DNA of 64,000 bases from CAYUVH01 sp964448135 (GTDB lineage: Bacteria; Verrucomicrobiota; Verrucomicrobiia; Limisphaerales; UBA8199): positions 1 to 64,000 of the forward strand of contig CAYUVH010000022.1 in the NCBI GenBank assembly GCA_964448135.1, in the 5' to 3' direction. The position numbers and the translations under genes are program-made. The notes below the pieces were generated by a model. That model saw nothing but the letters and a program-made list of their open reading frames with translations, made no database searches and was not told where the DNA came from. This document shows, in pieces, positions 16,445 through 24,826 of the stretch; within the stretch, counting starts at the first letter, position 1; every line of letters starts with the position of its first letter.

Positions 16445-18976
16445 ATGGTTCGGCTGCAGGACATCTCAATCAAGCGCAAGCTGATGCTGATCATCATGGC
16501 CGCGAGTACGCTCGCGCTGCTGCTGGTGGCCGGCGCCTTCGTGGCGTACGAGATGATCACCTGGCGGCATGCCATGACGCGCGACCTGACGACGCTCGCC
16601 GCGATCATCGGCGACCGTAGCACGGCGGCCCTTAGTTTTGAGAACAAGGAGGACGCGGAGGAAACCCTCGGGGCGCTGGCGGCGCGGTCGCATATTTCCG
16701 GGGCCGCGTTGTACAAGGAAGGAAAGCTGTTCGCCACGTATCCCGCGAACCGGGCTCCGGCGGGGACTTTTCCCGCGTGGCCGGAGCAGGATGGCGCGCG
16801 TTTTGAAAAGGACCGGCTGGTGGTTTTCCAGGCCATCAAACTGCGCGGCGAACCGCTCGGTACCATCTGCCTGCAATCGGATCTCGGGGAGATGCACGAG
16901 CGCTTCAATCGCTACGCCGTCATCGTGCTGTTGATTCTGCTGGCCTCCTCGGCGGTGACGTATCTTTTCTCCGCGTGGTTGCAGCGGATCATTTCGCGGC
17001 CGATTTTTGAGCTCGCCACGACGGCCCGCGCGGTCTCGGTGAACAAGGATTATTCCGTGCGCGTGGCGAAGCAGAGTAACGACGAGTTGGGCCAGCTCAC
17101 GGCCGACTTCAACGAAATGCTGACGCGGATCCAGTCGCGCGACGCGGCCCTGAGTGAATCCAACGATCTTTTGGAAAAGCGCGTCGAGGAACGCACCGGG
17201 GAGTTGCGCGCGGAAGTGACCGAGCGCCAGCGGGCAGAGGCGGGTTTGCAGGAGCAATTCAACCGCATCAGCCTGCTCAACCAGATCACGCAGATCATTT
17301 CCGAGCGACAGGACACCGAAAGCATTCTGCATGTGGTGCTGCGCCAGTTGGAGGATAACCTGAATCTGGACCTGGGTTTTGTGGCTTTGTTCGATGAACA
17401 GGCTGACACGCTCAATATCGGCGCCTTGCGGGTGAAGAACGCGCTGCTGGCGCCGAAGCTGGATCTGCACGAAAAAATGGTGTTGCCGCTGCCGGAAACC
17501 GGCCTGCGCGATTGTTGTGACGGGCAGACGGTTTACCTTTCCGACACCTACAAGTATCCGACGGCCCTGGCCGAACGGCTGGCGGGCGCGGGATTGCGTT
17601 CCGCCGTGGCGGTGCCGTTGTTGGTGGAGGGTAAGCTGTTCGGCGTGCTGCTTTCCGTGCGGCTGGCGGCGAACGGGTTTCGCAGCGGCGATTGCGAGTT
17701 CCTGCGAATGTTGAGCGAGCACGTGGCGTTGGCGGCCCACCAGGCGCGCCTCCACAGCGAACTGGAGCGCGCGTATAATGAATTGCGCCAGACCCAGGCG
17801 ACGGTCATGCAGCAGGAACGCCTCAAGGCGCTCGGTCAGATGGCCAGCGGCATCGCCCATGACGTGAACAATGCGCTTTCGCCCGTCGTGGGTTTTGCCG
17901 ACCTGATGATGCGCGCGGAAACCCTGACCCCCAACGGGAAACGCTACCTCAAGCACATCCGCACCGCGGGTGAGGACATTGCGCACATTGTCGCGCGGTT
18001 GCGCGAATTCTACCGCCAACGCGACGAGCAGGAGACCTTGCAGGAGCTGAATCTCAACACGCTCGCCGAACAGGTGGTCGACATGACGCGGCCGCGCTGG
18101 CGCGACATTCCGCAATCGCGCGGTGTCACCATCAACGTCCAGACCGAGCTCGCGCCGGATGTGCCGGACCTGCCCGGCATCGAAAGCGAAATCCGCGAGG
18201 CACTTACGAACCTGGTGTTGAATGCCGTGGATGCCCTGCCCAACGGCGGCAAGATCACGTTGCGCACGCGGGTGAACCGCGCACCGGTGGTCGATGACGG
18301 AGGCACCCCGCCGCTGCGGGTTGAAGTCGAGGTCGGGGACAGCGGCACCGGCATGAGCGAGGAAACGCGCCGGCGCTGTCTCGAGCCGTTCTTCTCCACC
18401 AAGGGCAAGCGCGGCACGGGCCTGGGACTCGCCATGGTTTACGGCGTCATGGAACGCCACGACGGCAAGGTCGAGGTCGAAAGCGAACTCGGCAAGGGCA
18501 GTACGTTCCGCCTCATATTCCCGGTGCGCAAGGAAGCGCAGACCGCCGTGGTCGCGCCGGAAGTCGGCGAACCCATCCAGCCATTGCAGATTCTTTGCAT
18601 TGATGACGAGCCGTTACTGCGCGATCTGCTCCGGGAAATGCTGGTACGGGACGGCCACACGGTGGAGCTGAGCGACGGCGGGCAGGCGGGCATCGAAGCT
18701 TTCCGTAGCGCGCAACACGGCGGCAAACCTTTCGACATCGTCATCACCGACCTGGGAATGCCCTATGTGGACGGACGCCAGGTGGTGCGGACGCTCAAGG
18801 AAGAGTCGCCGGACACGCCGATCGTCATGCTCACCGGCTGGGGTGTGTTCATGAAGGAGGACGGCTCCGCGCCGGCGCAAGTGGATGGAGTGCTGAGCAA
18901 GCCGCCGCGTTCGAAGGAACTGCGGGAGGCTTTGGGGCGTCTGACCAAGGAACGCCCGGACGCCGTGCCGGCTTGA
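16445..18976 (+). CDS. Hybrid sensor histidine kinase/response regulator
   Basis: An 843-residue membrane sensor. Order of parts: first membrane segment (about 13-35), periplasmic CHASE8-like domain (about 40-150, with LTTLAAIIGDRSTAAL), second membrane segment (about 157-178), HAMP, coiled coil (about 235-265), GAF domain (about 285-435), HisKA with phospho-acceptor His472 in SGIAHDVNNALSP, HATPase with the N box LVLNAVDALPNGG and G boxes GDSGTGMSEE and GTGLGLAM, and a C-terminal receiver with phospho-acceptor Asp769 in ITDLGMP. It follows a YfiR-like gene and a divergent TonB receptor, a recurring partnership in which the periplasmic protein may feed the sensor. The output target is not visible. 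Confidence 0.92.
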   Translation: MVRLQDISIKRKLMLIIMAASTLALLLVAGAFVAYEMITWRHAMTRDLTTLAAIIGDRSTAALSFENKEDAEETLGALAARSHISGAALYKEGKLFATYPANRAPAGTFPAWPEQDGARFEKDRLVVFQAIKLRGEPLGTICLQSDLGEMHERFNRYAVIVLLILLASSAVTYLFSAWLQRIISRPIFELATTARAVSVNKDYSVRVAKQSNDELGQLTADFNEMLTRIQSRDAALSESNDLLEKRVEERTGELRAEVTERQRAEAGLQEQFNRISLLNQITQIISERQDTESILHVVLRQLEDNLNLDLGFVALFDEQADTLNIGALRVKNALLAPKLDLHEKMVLPLPETGLRDCCDGQTVYLSDTYKYPTALAERLAGAGLRSAVAVPLLVEGKLFGVLLSVRLAANGFRSGDCEFLRMLSEHVALAAHQARLHSELERAYNELRQTQATVMQQERLKALGQMASGIAHDVNNALSPVVGFADLMMRAETLTPNGKRYLKHIRTAGEDIAHIVARLREFYRQRDEQETLQELNLNTLAEQVVDMTRPRWRDIPQSRGVTINVQTELAPDVPDLPGIESEIREALTNLVLNAVDALPNGGKITLRTRVNRAPVVDDGGTPPLRVEVEVGDSGTGMSEETRRRCLEPFFSTKGKRGTGLGLAMVYGVMERHDGKVEVESELGKGSTFRLIFPVRKEAQTAVVAPEVGEPIQPLQILCIDDEPLLRDLLREMLVRDGHTVELSDGGQAGIEAFRSAQHGGKPFDIVITDLGMPYVDGRQVVRTLKEESPDTPIVMLTGWGVFMKEDGSAPAQVDGVLSKPPRSKELREALGRLTKERPDAVPA

Positions 18977-19005
18977 TCGGAGCGCCCGGAACGAATGTCG
19001 CCGCC

Positions 19006-19077
19006 GGAGCGCCCGTCTCTGATCGGGCGCGTTGGGCCAGCCTCGCGGTACCGCGCCCGTTCGGAGACGGGCGCTCC
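19006..19077. repeat. Hairpin repeat, family C, copy 1
   Basis: An inverted repeat with the left arm ggagcgcccgtctctgatcg and a right arm ending gagacgggcgctcc. Relatives lie at 45559-45660 and 53974-54045. Arms are about 24 bases. Confidence 0.75.
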
Positions 19078-19493
19078 GCAAGCACCCAATCCCCAGGGCG
19101 CATCTCAGTTTCCGGCTTCGAAAGTCAAACTTCTTTTGATGCCCGTTTCCGGCTCGACTCATTTCCACCCCCGTAAACATTGGCTCCTTTGCGGTTTTTG
19201 CGCCTCGTTTCCGCGCTCAATAATCTCCCACGGTGGGCGATTATTTTTCACCTTTCTGTGCTTTAATGCTCCCCGGGTGGGTGAAGATCGAAACCATATG
19301 AAACGGCCGCGGCCGGCGGCGGTGCCGGAACGCCGAAAGGTTGCCGGTGGACCGGTGCTCCTGGCTCCGGCGCGGAAAAACCGGCGGCACAATCGCGTCG
19401 CCACAGGGTGGTTTCCACCTGCGGCCAACCAGTTGAAGACTCCGGCTCGGCAGGCCGTGCCAGCGCTCCGTCCAGGCAATGTCACGCAACAAG

Positions 19494-19751
19494 TAACACC
19501 AAAAAACACCAAAACCACACCCAAACCACGCCAAAACTACACTCAAACAACACGAAAAAACGCGAAAAAACACCTAAACACGCTTAAACCACAACCTGTT
19601 CAAATTTTTTCATCCGGCATCCCGCGGCATTGCGGCCAGCTTGCCTGTCGGGATGGAGTGCCTCTGTCCCCAAGGAGCCCGTCTCCAACCAGCCAGCCAC
19701 CTATTGCCAGCCAAAAGCCAGCTATTGCCACCTAATGCCACGTATTGCCAC
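19494..19751. repeat. Low-complexity repeat modules, copy 1
   Basis: Two modules: an AC-rich tract (19494-19598) and a CTATTGCC/AATGCCA tract (19700-19751). In the related region at 34180-34379 both modules are reverse-complemented but keep the same left-to-right order, so the copies are not a simple inversion of each other. Confidence 0.65.
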
Positions 19752-19957
19752 CAGGACAAACGAAAGCACACCAGATGAAGGACGTTCCGCTTGCCCGCCC
19801 AAAGAATCGGCCGACTGCCAAAACCTGAGATGCGCCCGAATCCCCGGTCCCGCCAAATAAAAGCTTGCACGAATTTGTCCCCCCAACCTAAAGTGCCTGC
19901 GCAGGCTAATTCATGGGTTAAGTAAATCGAATAGTTGGCCCGAGCGACTTATGAAGT

Positions 19958-21757
19958 ATGAGCGCAGTTAATTTTGCCGTCGGGATTGGGGGTGAAAACG
20001 GCCAGGGAATTGCGAGCACCGGAGACATTCTGGCCCGCATCTTTGCCCGCCGCGGCCTTCACTTAAACGCTTACAATGCCTACCAGTCGATTATTCGCGG
20101 CGGACACACGTTTCTTACCATTCGCGCCGGCGAGAACCCGGTGCGCAGCATGGGCGACCGGCTGGATGCGTTGATTCCGCTGAACCAGGACGCCATGGAT
20201 CGGCACCTGAAGCTGATGACGGCCGGTTCCAGCGTGGTGTTCGACGCGGACAAATTGAAACCCGGCACGCCAGCGGCCGGCGTTCAGCTCTGTCCGATGC
20301 CGATGAAGCAGATTTGCGGGCCGAACAAGCTTGCGTCGAATACCGCTGCGCTCGGCGCGGTGTTGCAAATGCTGGGCATTGAATCCGAGCCGCTCGAAGC
20401 GGCCATCACGAAACAGTTTCGCAAAAAGGGTGATGCGGTGATCGCCGAAAATGTCGGCATCGCGCGGGGCGGATATGATTATGCGGCGAAGAATTTCAAA
20501 ACGTTCTCCTTCAAGGCGCCCAAGCCGTCAAAGCCAAAGGGGATTGTAACGGGGAACCAGGCGACCGCCATGGGTGGGGTCGCGGCCGGGGTGAAGTTCT
20601 ACGCGGCGTATCCCATGAGCCCGTCCACGGGGGTGTTGATGTGGATGGCGGCGCACGCACGGCAATTGGGGATCATGGTCCGGCAGGTCGAAGACGAGAT
20701 TGGCGTGATGAACATGGTCATCGGCGCGGCGCAGGCCGGCTGCCGCGCCATGTGCGCGACTTCCGGTGGTGGCTTCGCTTTGATGACGGAAGCGGTCGGG
20801 ATGGCGGGCATGATCGAGACGCCGATTGTGTGCGTGGATGTCCAGCGCGCCGGTCCGGCGACCGGCGTGCCGACGAAGACCGAGCAGGGCGACCTCTGGC
20901 AGATGCTGGGCGCGGGGCAGGGGGACTATCCGCGAATCATTGTCGCGCCGTCGAGCCAGCTGGATTTGTTTCGGACGATCCCGGAGTTGTTCAACCTGGC
21001 CGACAAATATCAATGCCCCGGGCTGGTGCTGGCGGATTTGCTGATTTCCGAGGGCACGTGCAGCGTGGATCCCGATGATCTGAATTTCGAGGCAAAGATT
21101 GACCGGGGTGACATGATTTTTCCGAACGGCGAGTCGGATAATCCCTTCGGCGGGGCCAACGACAACGCCTATCTACGCTACAAGAACACGGCCAGTGGTA
21201 TTTCACCGCGCGCGGTGCCGGGTGTGCCCGGCCATATTCACGTGGCGGCGACGGATGAGCACGACGAGGACGGCACGCTGATCAGCGACGAATTCACGAA
21301 TCCCATCAAGCGCCGGATGATGGTCGAAAAGCGCGCGCGGAAGATGGAGCCAGTGGTGAAGGAAATAGCCCCACCGAAGCTGGTGGGTCCGGAAAATGCC
21401 GCGGTGACGCTGGTGGGCTGGGGTTCCACCGAAGGCGTGATCCTCGAGGCGGTGGAGAAACTCGCCGCGGAGGAAGGGATCGTGGCGAACCAGTTGCCGA
21501 TCAAATGGATCGTGCCGTTTCACAGCGACGAGGTCGCGCGGATCCTTGGCCGGAGCAAACACGTGATCATCGTGGAGAATAATTTCAGCGGACAGTTTGC
21601 GCGCTACCTGCGCTCCGAGATCGGTTTCACCCCGCGCGGCCACATTCGGAAGTACGATGGCGAGCCCTTCATGCCGCACCACATTGTGAACGCCGTAAAG
21701 GAACAGCTGGCCGGCAGCACAACGCTTTCCGTGCCCGTCCATGAAATCACCGTTTAA
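19958..21757 (+). CDS. korA: 2-oxoacid:ferredoxin oxidoreductase subunit alpha
   Basis: The fused gamma-alpha subunit of a 2-oxoacid:acceptor oxidoreductase, probably 2-oxoglutarate:ferredoxin oxidoreductase, which makes an acyl-CoA and reduced ferredoxin in the cytoplasm. Residues 1-190 form the gamma-type domain (GIGGENGQGIASTGDILARI), and from about 200 the alpha (pyrimidine-binding) domain begins with GNQATAMGGVAAGVKFYAAYPMSPST; ATSGGGFALMTEAVGMAG and AGPATGVPTKTEQGDL are typical. Length (599) is normal. It lies 3 bases upstream of the beta subunit. Specificity for 2-oxoglutarate rather than other 2-oxoacids is inferred from resemblance to KorA. Confidence 0.88.
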   Translation: MSAVNFAVGIGGENGQGIASTGDILARIFARRGLHLNAYNAYQSIIRGGHTFLTIRAGENPVRSMGDRLDALIPLNQDAMDRHLKLMTAGSSVVFDADKLKPGTPAAGVQLCPMPMKQICGPNKLASNTAALGAVLQMLGIESEPLEAAITKQFRKKGDAVIAENVGIARGGYDYAAKNFKTFSFKAPKPSKPKGIVTGNQATAMGGVAAGVKFYAAYPMSPSTGVLMWMAAHARQLGIMVRQVEDEIGVMNMVIGAAQAGCRAMCATSGGGFALMTEAVGMAGMIETPIVCVDVQRAGPATGVPTKTEQGDLWQMLGAGQGDYPRIIVAPSSQLDLFRTIPELFNLADKYQCPGLVLADLLISEGTCSVDPDDLNFEAKIDRGDMIFPNGESDNPFGGANDNAYLRYKNTASGISPRAVPGVPGHIHVAATDEHDEDGTLISDEFTNPIKRRMMVEKRARKMEPVVKEIAPPKLVGPENAAVTLVGWGSTEGVILEAVEKLAAEEGIVANQLPIKWIVPFHSDEVARILGRSKHVIIVENNFSGQFARYLRSEIGFTPRGHIRKYDGEPFMPHHIVNAVKEQLAGSTTLSVPVHEITV

Positions 21758-21760
21758 TTT

Positions 21761-22687
21761 ATGAACACCGTGGTTGAATCCGCTCCGCCCGCCGAAACCA
21801 TCAAGTCCGCCGCCCAATTGGTGCGGGACAGTTACAAAGGTAAAATCCATCCGGATTGGTGTCCCGGGTGCGGCGATTTCTCCGTGCTCTCGGCGCTGCA
21901 ACAGGCTTTGTTCGAGTTGGGACTCAAGCCGCATCAGGTGGTGGTCATCAGCGGGATTGGTTGCTCTTCCAATCTTCCGGGCTACATCAACACCTATGGC
22001 ATGCACACGCTGCACGGGCGTTCCCTCGCGGTGGGCACCGGCATGAAACTGGCCAACCATGAGCTGAAGGTGATTTGCGTGGGCGGCGACGGCGACGGCT
22101 ACGGCATCGGCGGAAATCATTTCGTGCACACCATGCGCCGCAATGTGGACCTGACCTACGTGGTTATGGACAACCAGATTTACGGCCTCACGACGGGACA
22201 GGTCTCGCCCACCAGCATCAAGGGCATGAAGACCAAGAGTTCGCCGCACGGCAGCGTGGAGAATCCCATCAATCCCATGCCGATGGCCATTGTCGGCGGC
22301 GCCACCTACGTTGCGCGCGGTTTTAGCGGCAAACAGAAGCACCTCGTGGAACTTCTCAAAGGCGCCATCACCCACAAGGGCTTCGCGCTCGTTGATGTTT
22401 TCAGTCCCTGCGTGACCTATAATAAGGACAACACCTATCAGTGGTTCAATCCGCGCGTCAAAGTGCTGGAGGAGCAAGGCTACGACCCGACCGATTTTCA
22501 CAAGGCCCTCGATACCGGCTACAAATGGGGCGAGGAAATCCCGGTTGGCGTCATCTGGAAACGCACCGATCTGCCCGCTCTCGAGGACCTCGAACCCGTC
22601 CTACACGACGGTAACGGCCCCCTGGCCTACCGCAAGCTGGGCATCACTCAGAACGACGCCCAGGCGCTGATTAAGGAATTGCTGTAG
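21761..22687 (+). CDS. korB: 2-oxoacid:ferredoxin oxidoreductase subunit beta
   Basis: The thiamine-diphosphate- and iron-sulfur-binding subunit, 308 residues. The cluster cysteines are in WCPGCGDF and in GIGCSSN, with a further Cys in FSPCVTYN. The thiamine-diphosphate motif is GGDGDGYGIGGNHF followed by MDNQIYGLT. The catalytic loop YGMHTLHGRSLAVGTGMKLA is typical. It is in one operon with the alpha subunit, 3 bases apart. No separate ferredoxin-like delta subunit is adjacent, as is usual for the two-subunit type. Confidence 0.92.
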   Translation: MNTVVESAPPAETIKSAAQLVRDSYKGKIHPDWCPGCGDFSVLSALQQALFELGLKPHQVVVISGIGCSSNLPGYINTYGMHTLHGRSLAVGTGMKLANHELKVICVGGDGDGYGIGGNHFVHTMRRNVDLTYVVMDNQIYGLTTGQVSPTSIKGMKTKSSPHGSVENPINPMPMAIVGGATYVARGFSGKQKHLVELLKGAITHKGFALVDVFSPCVTYNKDNTYQWFNPRVKVLEEQGYDPTDFHKALDTGYKWGEEIPVGVIWKRTDLPALEDLEPVLHDGNGPLAYRKLGITQNDAQALIKELL

Positions 22688-23122
22688 GAGTTTGGGTTTG
22701 GAGTTCCGGCTTGTGCCCAATCCATGCCGTTGGGACCAAGAATCCCCCTCACCCCGGCTCTCTCCCGAAGGGGAGGGAGGGCATTCGGACGGCTTACGTT
22801 TGAGTCGGTGATTGGTGAAGCCGACTTCCGCGGGTAGTTGGAAAAATGGAGCCGAATTACTTCGGCTGCTTCGAGGGGAGTGCCGGGTTCCAATTTTTCA
22901 ACTGCATGGATGGGGCTAAAGTCGGCACTCCAAACCCAGGCCTCCTTTCTTTCTTCGTCATTCTTTCGGTCCCGCACAGCGGGATCATTCGTGCTTCGAC
23001 ATTATCTCCCTTCCGTAATTTCCCGGGATTGAATTTGGCACAACATATGCGAAAGTTTTCATTGGAATGTGCCGCGGGCAAGCGCCGGGTCGCAGGGAAA
23101 GGTCCACGGACTTTCGTGTTGT
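22688..23122. repeat. Intergenic region with scattered repeats
   Basis: No gene is supported in 435 bases. 22746-22790 holds the ccctcaccccggctctctcc repeat that also occurs inside a gene at 7988-8027. 22953-23010 contains a segment (ctttcggtcccgcacagcgg and following) shared, in the reverse direction, with 45450-45500 at the end of the YfhO-like gene. Confidence 0.55.
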
Positions 23123-23296
23123 ATGAATATTCTCGACCTTATCAAGGCGACCCTCTTCTGCGGGGGGTTGGCGTTCCTTACCTACAGCTTTCCGGTTATT
23201 GGCCAGGTGGTCATCATCGCCGTATTGACGCTCCTCTGGCTGGGTTACGCCCGCAAAACCATCGCCACCCTGCGCCGCCGCCGTGCGGCTGCCTGA
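23123..23296 (+). CDS. Small membrane protein
   Basis: A 57-residue frame with two hydrophobic stretches (LIKATLFCGGLAFLTYSF and VVIIAVLTLLWLGYA) and a very basic C-terminus TLRRRRAAA, the pattern of a small inner-membrane protein with the positive tail inside. The longer frame from 23069 adds a non-hydrophobic leader and is not preferred. No homologous family is recognised and there is no operon partner. Confidence 0.5.
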   Translation: MNILDLIKATLFCGGLAFLTYSFPVIGQVVIIAVLTLLWLGYARKTIATLRRRRAAA

Positions 23297-23458
23297 ACCT
23301 CGCTTCGGCCACAGCCCGCGAGTCAGACTATGGTCTTGGCAGTCCTGCTGCGGCAACTTGTTCACCCGTCCGGGTTGCCCAAGCATGCTTCGAGCTTGAA
23401 ATTTCCCTGGAGTTTGGAATTTGAAGTTTGGAGTTTATCTGGTGCTTGGAGCTTTTCC

Positions 23459-23923
23459 TCAATGGTCGTCCAATCGGTCTTCAGTCTGAACCAGTAATTC
23501 CACTTTTCCCTTTTTCGTCACTTCCGTCAGGTGCGCCTTCATGGCGGTGCAATCGCCGCGATACAACGGATCAAACAGCGCCAGCAAGGTCTTGGCCTGG
23601 CGTCCTTTGCGTCCCAGCCAGGTAGCCAGCCACTGCTGGATTTCCGTCGGCAAAAGAGCGCCCTGGTGAACGGACAGAATCACCAGGTCCGCCGCGGCGG
23701 CTTCCGAGGCCGCCACGGCACGCAACTGCGCCAGCCGCAATTCGGTGAGGAGCCACATCTGTTTGATGCATTCGCAGTCGGAGCCGAAATGGCGGGAGAG
23801 GCCCAGGCAGAACTCGTTGACCCGCGCCTCGGTGGACTGGTCCTCATACACGGCCACGGTGGTAAACCGTTTATGGCCCTTCCCGCGAGGGTTTACCTGC
23901 AGCTTGGCCATGATGGGGTCCAT
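23459..23923 (-). CDS. Conserved-looking hypothetical protein
   Basis: A cytoplasmic protein of about 154 residues with no family I can name. The N-terminal part (FTTVAVYEDQSTEARVNEF) and the middle (AAADLVILSVHQG) suggest an alternating strand/helix fold of the receiver-like or flavodoxin-like kind: predicted strands TVAVYED, DLVILSV and TLLALFD sit where such a fold would place them. The usual phospho-acceptor Asp of response regulators is not obvious. Starts at 23911, 23923 and 23974 are all possible; none has a clear ribosome-binding site. The gene stands alone. Confidence 0.6.
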   Translation of the reverse strand: MDPIMAKLQVNPRGKGHKRFTTVAVYEDQSTEARVNEFCLGLSRHFGSDCECIKQMWLLTELRLAQLRAVAASEAAAADLVILSVHQGALLPTEIQQWLATWLGRKGRQAKTLLALFDPLYRGDCTAMKAHLTEVTKKGKVELLVQTEDRLDDH

Positions 23924-24010
23924 GCGCGCTCGGATTGTTCCGAGCAACGTCCGCCCTGCGCCGAAAGCCGTCAAATCATATTTTGCCGGGGCGCACCTGA
24001 ATCCCGCCGG

Positions 24011-24439
24011 CTAGTTCTTTTTGAGCTCAAAATGCCGCGCGCCGGGGGCGTCGAACGCGGGGGGAATTGTCGGGTCTCCCGGCGCATACCCGGTCAAGGA
24101 GAGGCGGTTTCCCTCCAGCTTGTAGATGGCCGTGCCTTTCGCCCCGATCATCCGGGGTCCCGGGCAGTCCATGATGACGTATTGAATCTGGTGGGGCGTG
24201 GTTTCCTCCCGGAGGATGAACGAACCTTTGGCCCAGTCATTCTCGTTCCCGCCACGGAATTCCATTATATTCCCGGTGAAGATCATTTCCCGCGTGCCTT
24301 CGGTGTTTTGCCCCAATTCGCGTCCGGTCCATTTTCCCTGGAGGGCGGTCAGGTCTGATTTGGGGGTGGTGGCGCAGCCGGCGGTTGCGAGGACAATCAA
24401 AATGCCTGCCAATCCAAGAAACGTTTTCAGTTTGTTCAT
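24011..24439 (-). CDS. TIGR03067-like lipoprotein
   Basis: A 142-residue lipoprotein: signal sequence with lipobox TAGC at about residues 19-22, then a small beta-rich domain opening LQGKWTGRELGQ and ending LTGYAPGDP and ARHFELKKN. The LQGxW opening and the layout resemble the TIGR03067/lipocalin-like domains common in planctomycetes and verrucomicrobia. The start at 24439 has a ribosome-binding site (aaaggtgaac) seven bases upstream; the longer frame to 24535 is not used. Role unknown. Confidence 0.7.
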   Translation of the reverse strand: MNKLKTFLGLAGILIVLATAGCATTPKSDLTALQGKWTGRELGQNTEGTREMIFTGNIMEFRGGNENDWAKGSFILREETTPHQIQYVIMDCPGPRMIGAKGTAIYKLEGNRLSLTGYAPGDPTIPPAFDAPGARHFELKKN

Positions 24440-24531
24440 TTGTTCACCTTTGTATTTTTGTATTCTGCCCGCCTCTTGATGGACGGACAACTGTAAGCAT
24501 TGTTCCTCACGCGGATTGTGCCCGCCATAAT

Positions 24532-24816
24532 TCATGGCGAACTCTTGCCGAGTATCGGCGGCACACGTCTTTTTTCATTTTCTGGCAAAAGGAAAAGCGC
24601 GGCGCCGGCGACTCCTGCGCCAGCCAGTCCCAGCCACAACCAAGCTGGGAGATGGATTTCCACGACAGAACTCGTGAGGCGATCCCCATTTGCATTGCCA
24701 GTATGTGATGCGATCACCTTGGGTTTCCATGGCCCCCAAGCGAGACTGGCGACAAACGCAGTTCCCACAGCCCCAAGAATTATTATTCCCATCCACTTGC
24801 GGCCCGGAAGCCTCAT
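24532..24816 (-). CDS. Small two-segment membrane protein
   Basis: A 94-residue protein with two hydrophobic segments (MGIIILGAVGTAFVASLAWG and AWLWLGLAGAGVAGAALFLL), separated by a short polar loop, and a basic C-terminus. It starts 10 bases after the stop of the sigma-54 regulator on the same strand, so it probably shares the transcript. No family is recognised; it may be a small partner of the regulator or an unrelated passenger. Confidence 0.5.
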   Translation of the reverse strand: MRLPGRKWMGIIILGAVGTAFVASLAWGPWKPKVIASHTGNANGDRLTSSVVEIHLPAWLWLGLAGAGVAGAALFLLPENEKRRVPPILGKSSP

Positions 24817-24826
24817 TTGACACCCT

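Larger units (their letters stand above)
18977..19957. repeat. Gene-free region with hairpin and low-complexity repeats
   Basis: No supported gene in 981 bases. 19006-19077 is a family C hairpin (ggagcgcccgtctctgatcg and its complement). 19494-19598 is an AC-rich low-complexity block (caccaaaaaacaccaaaacc type). 19700-19751 is built from units such as gccacctaatgccacgtatt. Both low-complexity modules recur at 34.18-34.38 kb, each in the opposite orientation. The region would also have to contain the korAB promoter, which I cannot place. Confidence 0.65.
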
